From positions 4,469,501 through 4,533,500 of the forward strand of contig CM019716.1 in NCBI GenBank assembly GCA_009760885.1: 64,000 nt of DNA, read 5' to 3'. Position 1 is the first letter of the stretch; the number at the start of each line of letters is the position of its first letter. A program made the translations under genes and the position numbers. Below, in pieces: positions 51,136-63,683 of the stretch. Below the pieces are notes generated by a model. It was not told the DNA's origin, made no database searches, and worked only from the letters and a program-made list of their open reading frames with translations. Origin of the DNA: Achatina immaculata. Lineage: Eukaryota; Mollusca; Gastropoda; Stylommatophora; Achatinidae.

Positions 51136-51745
51136 CATACACATTTGATAGCATACATAGAGATTCGTTGTAGAGAATTTTAGACTATATGGAATACCAT
51201 CTAAAATTGTCACATCTCTGCAGCGGATATGTTTGAGCAGTCAACACAGAAGAAGGAATAAGTGAATGATTCCAGACTGAAACAGGTGTGAAACAATGAT
51301 GTATGTTATCTTCCTTGCTTTTTGGAATTGCATGGGCTTTATAATGAAAATATGATATACAGGTAAAACCAGCATTGATTGCGTGCATGGGACATAAATA
51401 CAAAATCTTGAGTTTGCTGATGACATAACTCTTATCAGTGATGATATGAAATTGATGCAGGAAAAAATATATTCCCTGTTTTCCTTGGCTAGCACAATAG
51501 GTCTTGAAATTAACAAAGGCAAAAATAATATTGAAACTTCTCATTAATCAAGAAGGAATAATATATGTAGAAGGAACACCTGTTGATGAAGTAAACCAAT
51601 TAACATACCTTGGCAGCTACATAGACCAGGATGGTGACACCAGATAGGAAGTTAGAATTACAAAAACTAGCATTGTCCTTCAAAAATCTTGAGAACATGA
51701 AAGTCAAAAGTTATAAGCACAAAGACCAAGTTAAGATTATTCAAG

Positions 51746-51819
51746 ATTATTGTTTAAGATTATTCAATTCAAATGATATATCCATATTACATTTGAAATG
51801 AATAATCTTAAATAATAAT
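51746..51819. repeat. 30-bp inverted repeat (hairpin) at the LINE-A 5' junction
   Basis: Left arm 51746-51775 and right arm 51790-51819 pair with two mismatches around a 14-bp loop. The left arm is LINE-B target sequence; the right arm is an inverted copy placed just before LINE-A starts. Confidence 0.85.
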
Positions 51820-51821
51820 CC

Positions 51822-54800
51822 ATTGTTAGCGGGGTAGGGGTATCCTCTATCAAAGGGGACACAAAACACCTCCTTACCTCCTTCAGTCTACGGGACACCA
51901 TTGGGCAAGGTAGAGTACCCATATAGCCCCCTGATCAGGCTTATGTGAAGCCATGGGAGCAGGTGGTGGATGGAATAGGAGAGCAGCCAACAGATAATGT
52001 TGGTTATGGTCACCATTCTATGATGGTAGGCAGATGATCTTAATGTAGAGACAATGGCTACGATCACTGCTTAGTACAGTCACTGCCCAGAAGGAAAGCA
52101 ATGGTAAAATATCTTCTGAAAATATACCAAGAAACCCAAACAGCAACATGGAAAGTTAAATAGGAAACAGATCTTGTGGTGAGACTTCCAGGTCGGGTAG
52201 ATCTAATTTTAACACTAGGGAAGATTGTGAGACAGAGGTCAGTACTAGTAATTGTGATGATGGACAAAATCCTGACAGTGTTACTCAAGAAACCCTACTT
52301 CAAACTAAAAAGAAAAATAAGAGTAGGAACATGGAATGTAAGAAGTATGTGTGAGGGAAAGTATCACATAATAAGTGACAAGATGAAAAGAACGAGGATA
52401 CACATTTTGGGAATCTGTGAACATCAATGGAAAGGATCAGGACACTTCAAGAGCAAGAATGATAATATCTTTATATACTCTGGTGGAGATTTGGGAGGAA
52501 AGAATAGAGTGACTTTTTACTTAGACAAATCAACATCAAAAGCTTTACTAAGTTAGAATCCAGTAAGTGATAGTATCCTCATAATCAGACTTAAGGACAC
52601 TCTTAGAAATGTAGCAATCATCCAGATATATGCACCTACATCAGCAGCAGAAGAAGAGGAAGTAGAAGACTTTTATAACACACTGCAAACAACGGTAGAC
52701 CAGATATGGAAAAATTATATTGTATTAATAATGGGGGATTTTATTGCAAAGACTGGTATAGAAAGAGCAGAAGATAAAGGGCATGTTGTAGGGAAATTTA
52801 ACACAGGACATAGAAATGAGGCAGATGACAATATAATGATGTTTTGCATTGAAAATTAGCTAATGATCACTAACACACGTTTTAAACAACATCCAAGAAG
52901 ACTTTACACATGGGCATCACCTGATGAGAAAACCAAGAATAAAATAGATTACATTTTTGTGCAAATATGGTGGAGATCAAGTACACCATCAGCAAAAACT
53001 TTACCAGGTGATGATTGTGACACGGATCTTGAGCTGTTAATATCATACATGAAAATAAAGATAATGAAGAAAAAAATACAAAAGACAGTTACAGGATCAA
53101 GTCCACTCCACTTTGATCTTACAAAAATACCAGAACAATACAGTATAGAAGTGAAGAACCATTTCAAAATCCTGATGGATGTACAGGAGGAAATGACACC
53201 AGATGAACTGGCTATGCGGGCCAGAGATATCTTAATAGCAACAGCTAAAGAAATGGTTCCAGTAAAGAAAACACAAAAGAATGGATAGATCACAGCAGAC
53301 ACACTAGAACTGATAAAACAACATAGAGAAATGAAGACACAGTGGGAAGTGACAAACAACAACACAGAAGAATATAAATCTTTAACACAAGAATTACAAA
53401 GAAATATAAGAAAAGACAAAAATCAATACATTCAAGATTGTTGTGAAAGATAAAAGGACATCAGAAGTATTGGAAGAAATAATGAAATGTTTAAGGAAAT
53501 GAAGACATTGATGAAAAATGTCACACCTAAGCTAAATGTCATTTGTGATGAGATGGGGAATACTTTGACAGAGACAGAGGAAATTCTAGAAAGATGGAAG
53601 GAATATTGCAAAGGAATGTATGAAACAACCGATTGTGGAAACAGAAATCAACAGTGTGAATTATTATTGGAGGAGAAAGAACCCGAATCGACAATATAGA
53701 AGTTTTATGGGCAATAAAGAATCTGAAAAATGGTAAATCACCAGGATGTGATGAGATAACAGCTGAATTTATTAAAGCAGGAGGTAAGGAGTGTGCAACA
53801 ATCTATCATGCACTGTGCAAAAAGATATGGCATTCAGGTATTTGGCCAAAAGAATGGAAAAGAACTGTATTCATACCACTGCCAAAAAAGGGTAACCTGG
53901 AATTATGCACAAAATACAGAACTGTTGCCCTGATTAGTCATGCCAGTAAAATTCTGTTAAAAATCATAATGGGTAGAATTTTTAAGAAAATAGAAGTCAA
54001 AATATCCAAGCTGGTTTCAGGCAAGGAAGAGGATCAAGAGATCATATATTCAATATAAGATTAATAATAGAGAAATGCAGAGAGTTTAACTCTTTCCATG
54101 CCAGGCATCAATTATTTGACACGTCCTGTACCCCCGTTGCTTACCAGGCGTCAATTTTTTGACACTTGGTTTGTTTCAATAAAACAACTGGTGTAACATT
54201 TAGATTGTACATATTTCGTCCACGTTTCTGGTGACGTTTTTCAAAATGGTGAAAGAGTCCTTAGATACGAGCAATGCCGAGCGAGAAACATGGAAATTTT
54301 TCAGTTTTTTACGACATAGATAGGCATATGGACATGGCCTGTGACCACCTCACTGCTCTTGAATGTATCCCAAGTAGATCTAGACATATTTAGATGACTG
54401 GAGAAGTAGTTAGGAGATTATTTCAGACATTAATTTAGCGAGAATGCAACACAGAATCACAATACGAGATCAGTAAGTAGATCTAGACATCTCATATGGT
54501 AAGTAGTGCATATCTAGACCTAGCCGATGGTGAGGTGGGCACAATCATTGTCTAAAAACATCACATTATTTCTTTTTTCCTCAAAATCTCTGCATTTATG
54601 AAATTTTTATTAATTTAGTTATGCTTTGAAACATAATAAGTATACAGAAATACATGGAAATACTGTTTTCCATTCCATTTTATAACATATGCCCCCAACA
54701 TATCAAGACCCCGCTTTTACTTTGGCACTCCACTACACGTCCGTGTTTCTTCCTGCGGCATGGAAAGAGTTAATGGAAACCTATATTTATCCTTTATAGA

Positions 54801-55880
54801 CTACTCAAAAGCATTTGATTTTGTACAACATCAGAAACTTTGAGAAATAATGTCCCACACATTTGATACAATTAACATCACTATTTAACTAGACCAACAA
54901 GCAGCAGTAAGAATAAATGGTGAAACAACAACTTGGTTCAGCATAAAACAAGAGGTTTGTCAGGGGTGCATATTGTCGCTTTACTTATTTAACTTGTATA
55001 CTGAAAATATAATGAGGAATGTTAGAGAAGATGTAGATAAAGGATATTACGATGCCATAACAATTGGATGTAATAAAATACCACAGATTAGATATGCTCA
55101 TGACACAGTATTACAAGTCCACAACACAAAATGGAATGGAAAAACTAATTTTGTCAGTCTGTAAGAACAGCAAAAAGCAAAACCTCTATCTTAATGCAAG
55201 GAAAACTAAATTGATGACAACTAACAAAACAAACAAGGCAGCTGAAATATGTATCTTTCCTATGTATATGTATTTTTCCTAAAAAGTGGAAGAAGTGGAG
55301 AGTTTTTAATATCTTGGATCAATACTAAGTAATAATTGAGATACGAAGAGGAAAATTAAAAGGAGGACATCTTTCACTCTTCAGAAAGTAAAATAACTAA
55401 AGAATCTGTGGAGAGGAGCAGACAGAACCATAAAAATAAGATTTTTAAGGGCATGCATCTTTCTCATCGCAACATATGCCTGTGAGACCTGGACACTTAA
55501 CAAAGCAGCAGAGAAACATATAACTGCTTATGAATGTAAATCCTACAGAAGAGTTCTTCAAATATCATGGACACAAAAAACAAATATATCCATACTACAA
55601 GAACTTAATATTGAAGAAGGCTGACTAGTAAAGAGGATGAAAGAGAGAAAACTTAAATATTTAGGACACAATAAATGTCATGATAATCTAGAGAAGACTA
55701 TCTTGGAAGGGTATATAGTGGGAAAAAAAAATAGAGGAAGGCCAAAGTGAAGATGTCTGCAAGACTTCATTGATGATCTGCAAATGGATACATCAGCAGC
55801 AGGGCATCTTGCTCACAACTGAGAGGCCTACAGGAGTGCTGTTAGGGAAGCAAAGTTCACAAGATTCATACAAGTGAATG
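51822..55880 (+). mobile_element. near full-length LINE-A (endonuclease + RT), decayed
   Basis: A 5' UTR-like segment (GCGGGGTAGGGG onward) precedes the endonuclease: T-W-N-V-R-S-M, I-L-G-I-C-E-H-Q-W-K-G-S-G, Y-A-P-T-S and M-G-D-F, like the APE-type endonucleases often annotated as craniofacial development protein 2-like. RT follows from about 53700, with I-P-L-P-K-K-G in a shifted frame. A MITE interrupts at 54086-54773, then F-I-D-Y-S-K and R-Y-A-H-D (catalytic Y-A-D-D mutated) follow. The end carries an (ATGA)n tail at about 55870. Many stops; not mobile. Confidence 0.88.
54086..54773. mobile_element. piggyBac-type MITE flanked by TTAA
   Basis: A 688-bp insertion in LINE-A. It starts TTAACTCTTTCCATGCC and ends GGCATGGAAAGAGTTAA, a perfect 17-bp inverted repeat including the TTAA target. 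Removing one TTAA and the insert restores the LINE-A sequence GAGTTTAATG. TTAA targets are the hallmark of piggyBac. No transposase frame is present. Inside, two related motifs, TCAATTATTTGACAC and TCAATTTTTTGACAC, lie near the left end. Confidence 0.9.
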
Positions 55881-56345
55881 AATGATGTGATATCCACCCT
55901 CATTAATGCATGGGAAAGCTGGAAATCAACTAAAGAAATAGATATGAAATTAGACTCTTTTGAAAACAAATGCCTGATTAAAATTCTTGGTATAAAGTGG
56001 AACGAATTTAAGAACAATGCAGAGATAAGACAAATGAGCAAATAACAACCTTTCTCATGGGTGATCAGAAAAAGAAGATGGACATATGTTGGTCTTGTGA
56101 TGAGAAGAAACAATCAGAGGATCTCCAAACAAGCTATCAGTCAAGTCAGACACAACAGGCCAAAGAAAAAGAGGTCAGCCACCTGAAACTCTAAAGAGGA
56201 CATTGTTAAGAGAGGCCAGTTTAGTGGGCATAACATCCCTTGATGAGATTGAAAAGCTTGCCAAATACAGGAAATCTTTGCAAACTACCACACAGGCCCT
56301 ATGTAATGTTTAGCAGCATGGGAAAGATGTAAGATATACAAGTTA

Positions 56346-56590
56346 AATAAGTAAGGCAAGATTATGCACCCCTAATGGACCCCTTGTTTTATGTCAGTCC
56401 AAGTTATTTCATCATTTATTCTCATTGCTGCCTGTTGGTCTAGATATAGCAGTGATATTAGTTGTGTGTTGGAAATCTCATTTTTCCCATTATTTCCCAA
56501 AAGTTTGTGGTGTTGTACATATTCAAATGCATTTGAATAGTCTATAAAAGATAAATATAGATTCACATAAAATTCTCTGCATTTCTCTAT
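56346..56590 (-). mobile_element. LINE-A internal fragment
   Basis: The minus frame has L-Y-L-S-F-I-D-Y-S and L-L-Y-L-D-Q-Q-A-A. It is joined directly to the LINE-B tail on its left and to another LINE-A 3' end on its right. Confidence 0.75.
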
Positions 56591-56591
56591 T

Positions 56592-57550
56592 CATTCATTT
56601 GCATGTCTATTGCTGAACTGTGCCTCTCTAACAGCACTCTTGTTGGCCTCTTGGTTGTGACCAAAATGGCCTGCTGCTGATGCATCCATTTGCAGATCAT
56701 CAACAATGTCTGGCAGCCATCTTCACCTTGGTCTTCCTCTCTTTCTTTTCCCATTATGCACCCTTCCAAGACAGTTTTCTTTAGATTATCATGACGTTTA
56801 ATGTGTCTAAAATATTTAAGTTTTCTCTCTTTAAATCTCTTTACTAGGCAGCCTTCTTCAATATTAAGTTCTTGTAATATTGATATATTTGTTCTTTTTT
56901 GTGTCCATGGTATTTGAAGAACTCTCCTGTAGCATTTACATTCAAAGGCATTTATGTGTTTCTCAGCTGTTTTGTTATGTATCCAGGTCTCACAGGCATA
57001 TGTTGCGATGGGAAAGATGCATGCCCTTAAAAATCTTATTTTTGTAATTCTGTCTCCCCAGATTCTTTAGTTGTTTTACTTTTTGAAGTGTGTTAGATGT
57101 CCTACTTTTAATTTCCCTCATTGTATCTTTATTATTAGTTAGCACTGATCCAAGATATTCAAAACTCCACTTCTTCCAGTTTTTTTCTCATTGATACATA
57201 TATTTCTATTATATATATGTTTCTCTATTATTAATATTATATTGAATATACGATCCTCTTGTTTGTCTAAAACCAACTTAGACCATATTGACTTTTTTTA
57301 TTTTCTTATGAAGTCTACCCATTATGATTTTTTATAGACTTTTACTGGCATGACTAGTCAAGGCAATGTTTCTTTAGTTTGTGCATAATTTCAAGTTACT
57401 CTTTTTTTGGCAGTGGCATGAATATAGTTCTTTTCCATTCTTTTGGCTAAATACCTGAATGCCATATCTTTTTACATAGTGCACGATAGATTGCTGCACT
57501 TTCCTTTCCTCCTGCTTTAATAAATTCAGCTATTCTCTCATCACATCATA
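56592..57550 (-). mobile_element. LINE-A copy with internal deletion
   Basis: The 3' third (56592-57195) is joined near 57200-57215 to the upstream part of RT (57215-57550). The core with Y-A-D-D is deleted. Frames are heavily broken. Confidence 0.75.
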
Positions 57551-57554
57551 TTAT

Positions 57555-60500
57555 CATTCATTCATTCATTCATTCATTTGCATGTCTCTTGTGGAACTTT
57601 GCCTCCCAAACAGCACTCCTATAGGTCTCTCTGTTGTGAGCAAGATAGCCTGCTGCTGCTGCATCCATTTGCAGATTGTCAATGGTGTCTTACAGCCATC
57701 TTCGTTTTGGTCTTCCTCTTTTTCTTTTTCCCTTTATGTATCCTTCCAATACGGTCTTCTCTAAATTATCATGACGTTTAATGTGTCCAAAATATTTAAG
57801 TTTTCTCTGTTTAATCCTCTTTACTAGCCAGCCTTCTTCAATATTAAGCTCTTTTAGTATAGATATTTGCTCTTTTTTGTGTCCACGATATTTGGAGAAC
57901 TCTTCTGTAGCATTTACATTCAAAGGCAGTTATGTGTTTCTCAGCTGTTTTGTTAGGTGTCCAGGTCTCACAGGCCTATGTTGCGATGAGAAAGATGCAT
58001 GCCCTTAAAAATCTTATTTTTATAGTTCTGTCTGCTCCTCTCCGCAGATTCTTTATTTGTTTTACTTTCTGAAGAGTGAAAGATGTCCTCCTTTTAATTT
58101 CCCTCATTGTATCTCCATTATTAGTTAGTAGTGATCCAAGATATTCAAAACTCTCCACTTCTTCCAATTTTTCCTCATTGATAGCTATTTCAGCTGCCTT
58201 GTTTGTTTTGTCAGTTGTCATCAATTTAGTTTTCTTTACATTAAAATAGAGGTTCTGCTCTTCGCTGTTCTTCTGGACTGACATAATTAGTTTTTCCATT
58301 CCTTTTTGTGTTGTGGACAGTAACACTGTGTCATTAGCATATCTAATCTCCGGTATTTCATAACCTCCAATTATTATGGCATTGTAATATTCTTTATCTA
58401 CATCTTCTCTATCATTCCTCATTATATTTTCAGTATACAGGTTAAATAAGTAGGGTGACAATATGCACCCCTGACAGACCCCTTGTTTTATGTCAAACCA
58501 AGTTGTTGTTTCACCATTTATTCTTAATGCTGCTTGTTGGTCTAGATACAGCAGTGATGTTAACTGTATCAAATGTGTTGGAAATCCCATTTTTTCCGTT
58601 ATTTCCCAAAGTTTCTTGTGATATACACAATCAAATGCCTTTGAGTAGTCTATAAAGGATAAATATAGATTCACATTAAACTCTCTGCATTTCTCTATTA
58701 TTAATCTTAGATTGAATATATGATCTCTTGGTCCTCTTCCTTGCCTGAAACCAGCTTGGACCATATTGACTTCTATTTTCTTACAAAGTCTACCCATTAT
58801 GATTTTTAACAGAATTTTACTGACATGACTAATCAGGGCAACAGTTCTGTATTTTGTGCATAATTTCAGGTTACCCTTTTTTGGCAGTGGTATGAATACA
58901 GTTCTTTTCCATTCTTTTAGCCAAATACCTGAGTGCCATATTTTTTTTGCACAGTGCATGATAGATTGTTGCACACTCCTTTCCTCCTGCTTTAATAAAT
59001 TCAGCTGTTATCTCATCACATCCTGGTGATTTACCATTTTTCAGATTCTTTATTGCCCATAAAACTTCTTATATTGTCGGTTCGGGTTCTTTCTCCTCCA
59101 ATAATAATTCACACTGATGATTTCTCTTTTCCACAGTCGGTTGTTTCATACATTCCTTTGCAATATTCCTTCCATCTTTCTAGAATTTCCTCTGTCTCTG
59201 TCAAGGTATTCCTCATCTCATCACAAATGACATTTAGCTTAGGTGTGACATTTCTCATCAATGTCTTCATTTCTTTAAACTTCTTCTTCTTCTTCTTCTT
59301 CGTTCGCACTGTCTGTCAATATCTGCAGTCCTGTCTCTTGGATAAATTTCACTGTTTTTTGTAACTCATGTATGGAACCGTAGAGCTTATCTTCTTTAGT
59401 GGTTTCACTGGGCCAGTAATTATTTCTCAGTGTCTCGTAGTTGATGCAGTTCTGGAGGATATGTTCCACGGTTTGGGGCACCTGGGCACATGTACATAGA
59501 TTAGTAGTACCAACCTTAAACTTTGTATACATATGACTTCGGAGTCGGCTGTGTCCTGTTCGGAGACGGAAGATGGTGACTTGTTCCTTTCTGTTTAGCA
59601 TGTGATAGTCACCATGTGGTGGTGTTTGTGGCTTCCTGTAGGTTTTTATCATGCTTTTCTTCTGATTATAGGTGACTGGTATGTCTGGTTGCTCCATTTC
59701 AGTGCCCTCTTTGGCCAGATGGTCAGCTTTCTCATTGCCTGGTATCCCACAGTGGGAGGGAATCCATTGCAAAGTGACTCCATGTTGTAAGCCAATTTTT
59801 GACAAGGCATCCTTAAGGTCTGGTAGTTTGTTGCACTGAAGAGCCTCCAGTACTGATCTTGCATCTGTGAGAATTACTACAGGACATGTATCAATTCTGG
59901 AGTCTGATAGTTTTTCAACTGCAGCAATAATTGCCCTAACTTCTGCATCAAAGTTGTTGCAGTATTTACCAGTGGGTATGGAAATCTTGTCAATGGTGTT
60001 GTTTGGATATTCAATATATGCTCCTGCCCCACCATTCTTTATGGCATTATGTGCAGATCCATCTGTATACACACGTATCCAGGTGTCACATGGATATTTG
60101 TCATCTAGAACACTAAGTGTGGCTGTTGATCTTACAAGACTGCTCTGCATCTCACCATTCTGCACACCTTTCACTTCAGTCTGAATAGTTATTTGTGTAT
60201 AATCTGCTTCTTTCCATGGTGTATGCTCTGGTACAGATGATAATGGAGTGACTACAGTTGGAAGGTCAGGTATCAGCTTACGCATACGCTTGGCCTGATG
60301 AATGAAGCTGCTTCTTTTAAGCCGTCCTAATGCCAAGTTATTGAATCTCTCCTTCAGGGGATGGCTTACAGAGCTAAGGAATTTTTCTCCCATGGTCATG
60401 ACCTTTGTGTCTCTACGTTCCTTTAGCGGTTGAACACCAACTATTTTCTGCATTTCTACTATTGGTGTGGACCTCATGGCACCTGTGATAATCCGTAGTG

Positions 60501-61741
60501 ACTGATTTTGAACCTTGTCTAGATTATGCAGCGTAGTGTTTGATGCTGTGCACCAAGATGTTGAGCCATATTCTGAATGTGGTAGAATACTTTGCTGATA
60601 TACATTCTTGAGGATTCTTTCACTAGCTCCCCATGTAGTCCCACTCAATTTTCTTAATATGGCTAGTTTTCTTCTGGCTTTTGCTTCTGCACTGTTGATG
60701 TGTTGCTTCCAAGTCAGTTTTGAGTCAAGAGTCACTCCTAAGTAAGTGGGTTGGTTGTCCATCCTTAAGGGTATTTCATTTACAAAGATCTTACCTGCTT
60801 TCTGTTTAGATGAGAGGGTGAACAGAGTGGTGCTTGATTTCTCTGTGTTGATACTTACACACCATTTGTTTGTCCATGATGTCAAGATGTCTGCTGCTCT
60901 TTGGAGTCTCTGTGTAGCAACTGTCGCATATTCATCTGTACACCACATGACCAGATCATCTGCATACAGTGCTGCTTTGATTCCATAGGGAAGTTCCTTG
61001 ACCAGGTCATTAATGAATACAAGGAATAGTGTAGGCGAAAGGACTCCTCCTTGTGGTACACCGTGTCGCAGAAGTACTTTCTGGCTTTTGTGTCCATCCA
61101 TTACTACTCTAGCTCTTCTATTGTGTAAATAGGACTTTATCCAGTTGTACAGTCTTCCATTCACATTGCAGTTTCTTAGTTTCCACAACAGACCTTTTTT
61201 CCATACTTTATCAAAGGCTTTCTTCAGGTCTATCCACGCTGCTAGTACAAGGTTTTTCTCTTGGAATGCATCCTCAATCTCTTGAGAGAGATAGGTCACT
61301 TGATCTTCCGTACTGTAGTACTGCCTAAATCCTGCTTGTTGTGGAACGAGAAGGTTTTCACTTTCTAGGTACCATATTTCTTTAAACATTTCACTATCTC
61401 TTCCACACTTCTAATGTTCTTCTATTCTTTCACAAGAATCTTGTATGTATTGTTTTTTCTCTTATGTTTCTTCGTACTTCTTTTGTTAAAGTTTTATATT
61501 TCTCTTTGTTGTTGTTTGTCACTTCCCACTGTGTCTTCATTTCTCTACGTTGTTTTATCAGTTCTAGTGTGTCTGCTGTAATCAATCCATTCTTTTGTGT
61601 TTTCTTTAGTGGAACCATGTCTTTAGCTGCTGTTATTAAGATATCTTTGGCCTGCATAGCCAATTCATCTGGTGTCGTTTCCTCCTGTACAGCCATCAGG
61701 ATTTCGAAATGGTTCTTCACTTCTATACCGTATTGTTCATA
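57555..61741 (-). mobile_element. LINE-A copy hosting a LINE-C insertion
   Basis: The minus strand starts at 61741 inside the linker after the endonuclease (E-V-K-N-H-F type, here V/M-K-N-H-F-E-I-L) and continues to 61388. It resumes at 59280 with F-K-E-M-K-T-L-M. A 332-codon open RT frame (58974-57976) has P-L-P-K-K-G, Q-A-G-F-R-Q-G-R-G, F-I-D-Y-S-K-A-F-D and Y-A-N-D, a catalytic Asp to Asn change. The end has a long (ATTC)n tail at 57550-57575. Confidence 0.88.
59281..61375 (-). mobile_element. LINE-C insertion: RT + RNase H ORF, 5'-truncated, open
   Basis: A 2.1-kb insert flanked by the 12-bp direct repeat ATTTCTTTAAAC (59269-59280 and 61376-61387). The minus strand has one frame of about 700 codons: Q-Q-A-G-F-R, D-L-K-K-A-F-D, G-V-P-Q-G-G-V-L-S-P-T, then Y-A-D-D-L-V-M-W (Y-A-D-D codons 60955-60966). 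RNase H follows with Y-T-D-G-S-A, D-A-R-S and A-D-H-L-A-K-E. The end is C-x-C-type residues (L-C-T-C-A) and a (GAA)7 tail. The RT/RNase H order fits I- or Jockey-like non-LTR elements. It is the least decayed transposon ORF here. Confidence 0.92.
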
Positions 61742-62950
61742 GTATCATGGAAACTATATGATCCAAACTTTTCAAATATTGTGCAATAACTCTCAATCAT
61801 TGAGAATTACAATAAAAGACATGAGTCTTAAATCAACTCATTATAAGGGGAATCAAGTGAGATTTGGGAATGGCTTATAGTGTCATTTCATTATGTGATG
61901 ATGCCACAATTTCAACTTTAAAAAAAAAAAAAATCATTGCCTCAGTCTTATCTTCAGCTTGATAAACTGTAACTTTTTCTCATTTAAGATTTAAATGGGA
62001 GAGAATATCTGACGGATATGCTAATTTTGTCTGAGGTGAAATTACTGCTCTATGAGAAACGGTCGTATCTAGTCCCTCAATTCAAAAACATGAACTTTAA
62101 TTGTAGCCAGAGTAGATGGTGGTCACTGTTCACATATAAACAAAGTTGCTAAAAAAAAGTCTTGAATTCAGTGATTTTATTATAAAGTTGACTGTTTGAC
62201 TGATTTATTTGAAGACAGTTTTCGCTCTTCAGGTATATTCTAAGCAACTAGTACATCTTATGTGAGAAGCACTGGTACCAGGTCACTGACTGTGTGATTT
62301 CCTTAATCTGTGCTGAGAGTCCAATAAGCCTTTCAGAAACTGCTTATGCATCATCTGTGCTGATTTCAATGCATTTCAACTAATCAGTATCATGAGATGT
62401 TATGAACTCATTTAAGCTATAAAATACTTCTTCAGCTGCAACATGTACCAACAAGGAGATAGACAGTATGTCTTCACAAATATTTCTCTTATGCTTATAT
62501 CCAGTATGCCATAGTAAGGTCACTTTGTTATGTGTGTACTTTCATTCAGCTGCAGAGCAAAGTATGGGAATATACAAACTCTTTCAAATAACTGTTCTTT
62601 GATAATGGCTGAAAGACTGTCAGTTCACCTCTTACCTGTGTCGTTGAGGAAAATATTAAGTGAAGGTGTGTGGTAGCTTTCTCATTGATCAGTGCAGGAA
62701 CCATGTTTTTTTTTTATGGCCAATAATAAAAGTTCTTCATCTGTTGTGTGCAGTTTTCCAGGTTTTTTTTTTTTTAATGTTAGCTGGGAAACTTTCGTGA
62801 GACCCCCACTACAGATGCATGCTTATTTTTTAAAAAACATTTTCTCTATTTCTCAAAGCTCCTGCTTAATAATTTTTGAGAAGAATTGATTCTCTTTCTG
62901 AAATTTTCTTTAAATTAGTATTGAGATATCTTTGTAGTTTGGATAATATC
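61742..62950 (-). mobile_element. hAT/ZBED-type transposase relic
   Basis: Broken minus-strand frames in order: S-T-D-D-A (about 62330-62365; family S/C-T-D-G-A-P-A-M), S-V-T-W-Y-Q-C-F-S-H-K (about 62270; family V-x-x-x-H-C-x-x-H-R), V-F-E-L-R-D (62069-62092), then S-D-I-L-S-H-L-N-L (about 61985-62015; family L-A-D-I-F-x-x-L-N-x-L-N). This order matches ZBED5/FAM200-like domesticated hAT proteins. Every frame has stops. The edges are not defined. Confidence 0.55.
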
Positions 62951-63139
62951 ATATACAATTTTTTTTTTTTACAAATAGTAAACAACAAGGCATACCTACA
63001 GTAAAGTAATAGAGTTCATCATTGTATAGTTAGAGCTTGGAAAAAAATCATAGACAAAACACTTTTAGATGTGAGACAAAGAAAAAATGCAAGAAAATGT
63101 ACATGGAACTTAAACCACATACTCCAGCACTAAAAGCAG

Positions 63140-63583
63140 TCATCTAACCAAGAGAGAACAGCGCATTAATAAACTTCACTATCTTGCACTTCCAAAGAAG
63201 GTGTTTAATAGCAAAGTCATCATTGCCTGTCTGGCTGAAAATCATGTATTTCTCTGTATGGAAAAAAATCCCTCCAGTCACTAAGTCTTTTAAGTCACAT
63301 ACATTTATTTGTCTTTCTCTATCATTTTGCTGCCTCCCCATGATTCTTTCACTGTATATATTATCTGTTCCAGCCTTGGCATTAAGATCTCCCAGTACTA
63401 CTATTAGATCAAGTATTTGCTCCATTTCTGTTTGTGATTGAAAATAGAATGATTCTTTTTTTGTCCTCATCACTATCATTGGTGCATAGTAGTGTTAATG
63501 GTTCTCCTCATAGTCTTAACCATATCAGTAATGCTCTTTCTATACCTTTTAACAGAATAATGACTACACTTTCATGAAGTTGA
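63140..63583 (-). mobile_element. non-LTR endonuclease fragment
   Basis: A 111-codon minus frame has V-V-L-G-D-L-N-A-K-A-G-T-D-N and E-R-I-M-G, typical of APE-type LINE endonucleases, then T-G-G-I-F-F-H-T. It belongs to a LINE related to, but different from, the LINE-A copy at 52740. It runs toward the gap. Confidence 0.75.
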
Positions 63584-63683
63584 NNNNNNNNNNNNNNNNN
63601 NNNNNNNNNNNNNNNNNNNNNNNNNNNNNNNNNNNNNNNNNNNNNNNNNNNNNNNNNNNNNNNNNNNNNNNNNNNNNNNNNNN
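63584..63683. other. assembly gap (100 N)
   Basis: Exactly 100 N. A tandem repeat begins at its right edge, which probably caused the assembly break. Confidence 0.99.

Larger units (their letters stand above)
51140..56345 (+). mobile_element. LINE-B copy, split by a full-length LINE-A
   Basis: The left part (51140-51775) holds the RT with L-E-F-A-D-D-I-T-L-I-S (about 51410-51440) and Y-L-G-S-Y-I-D-Q-D-G-D. The right part (55885-56345) resumes at GATATCCACCCTCATTAATG, exactly where LINE-B at 11186 continues. Both parts carry stops. Confidence 0.8.
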
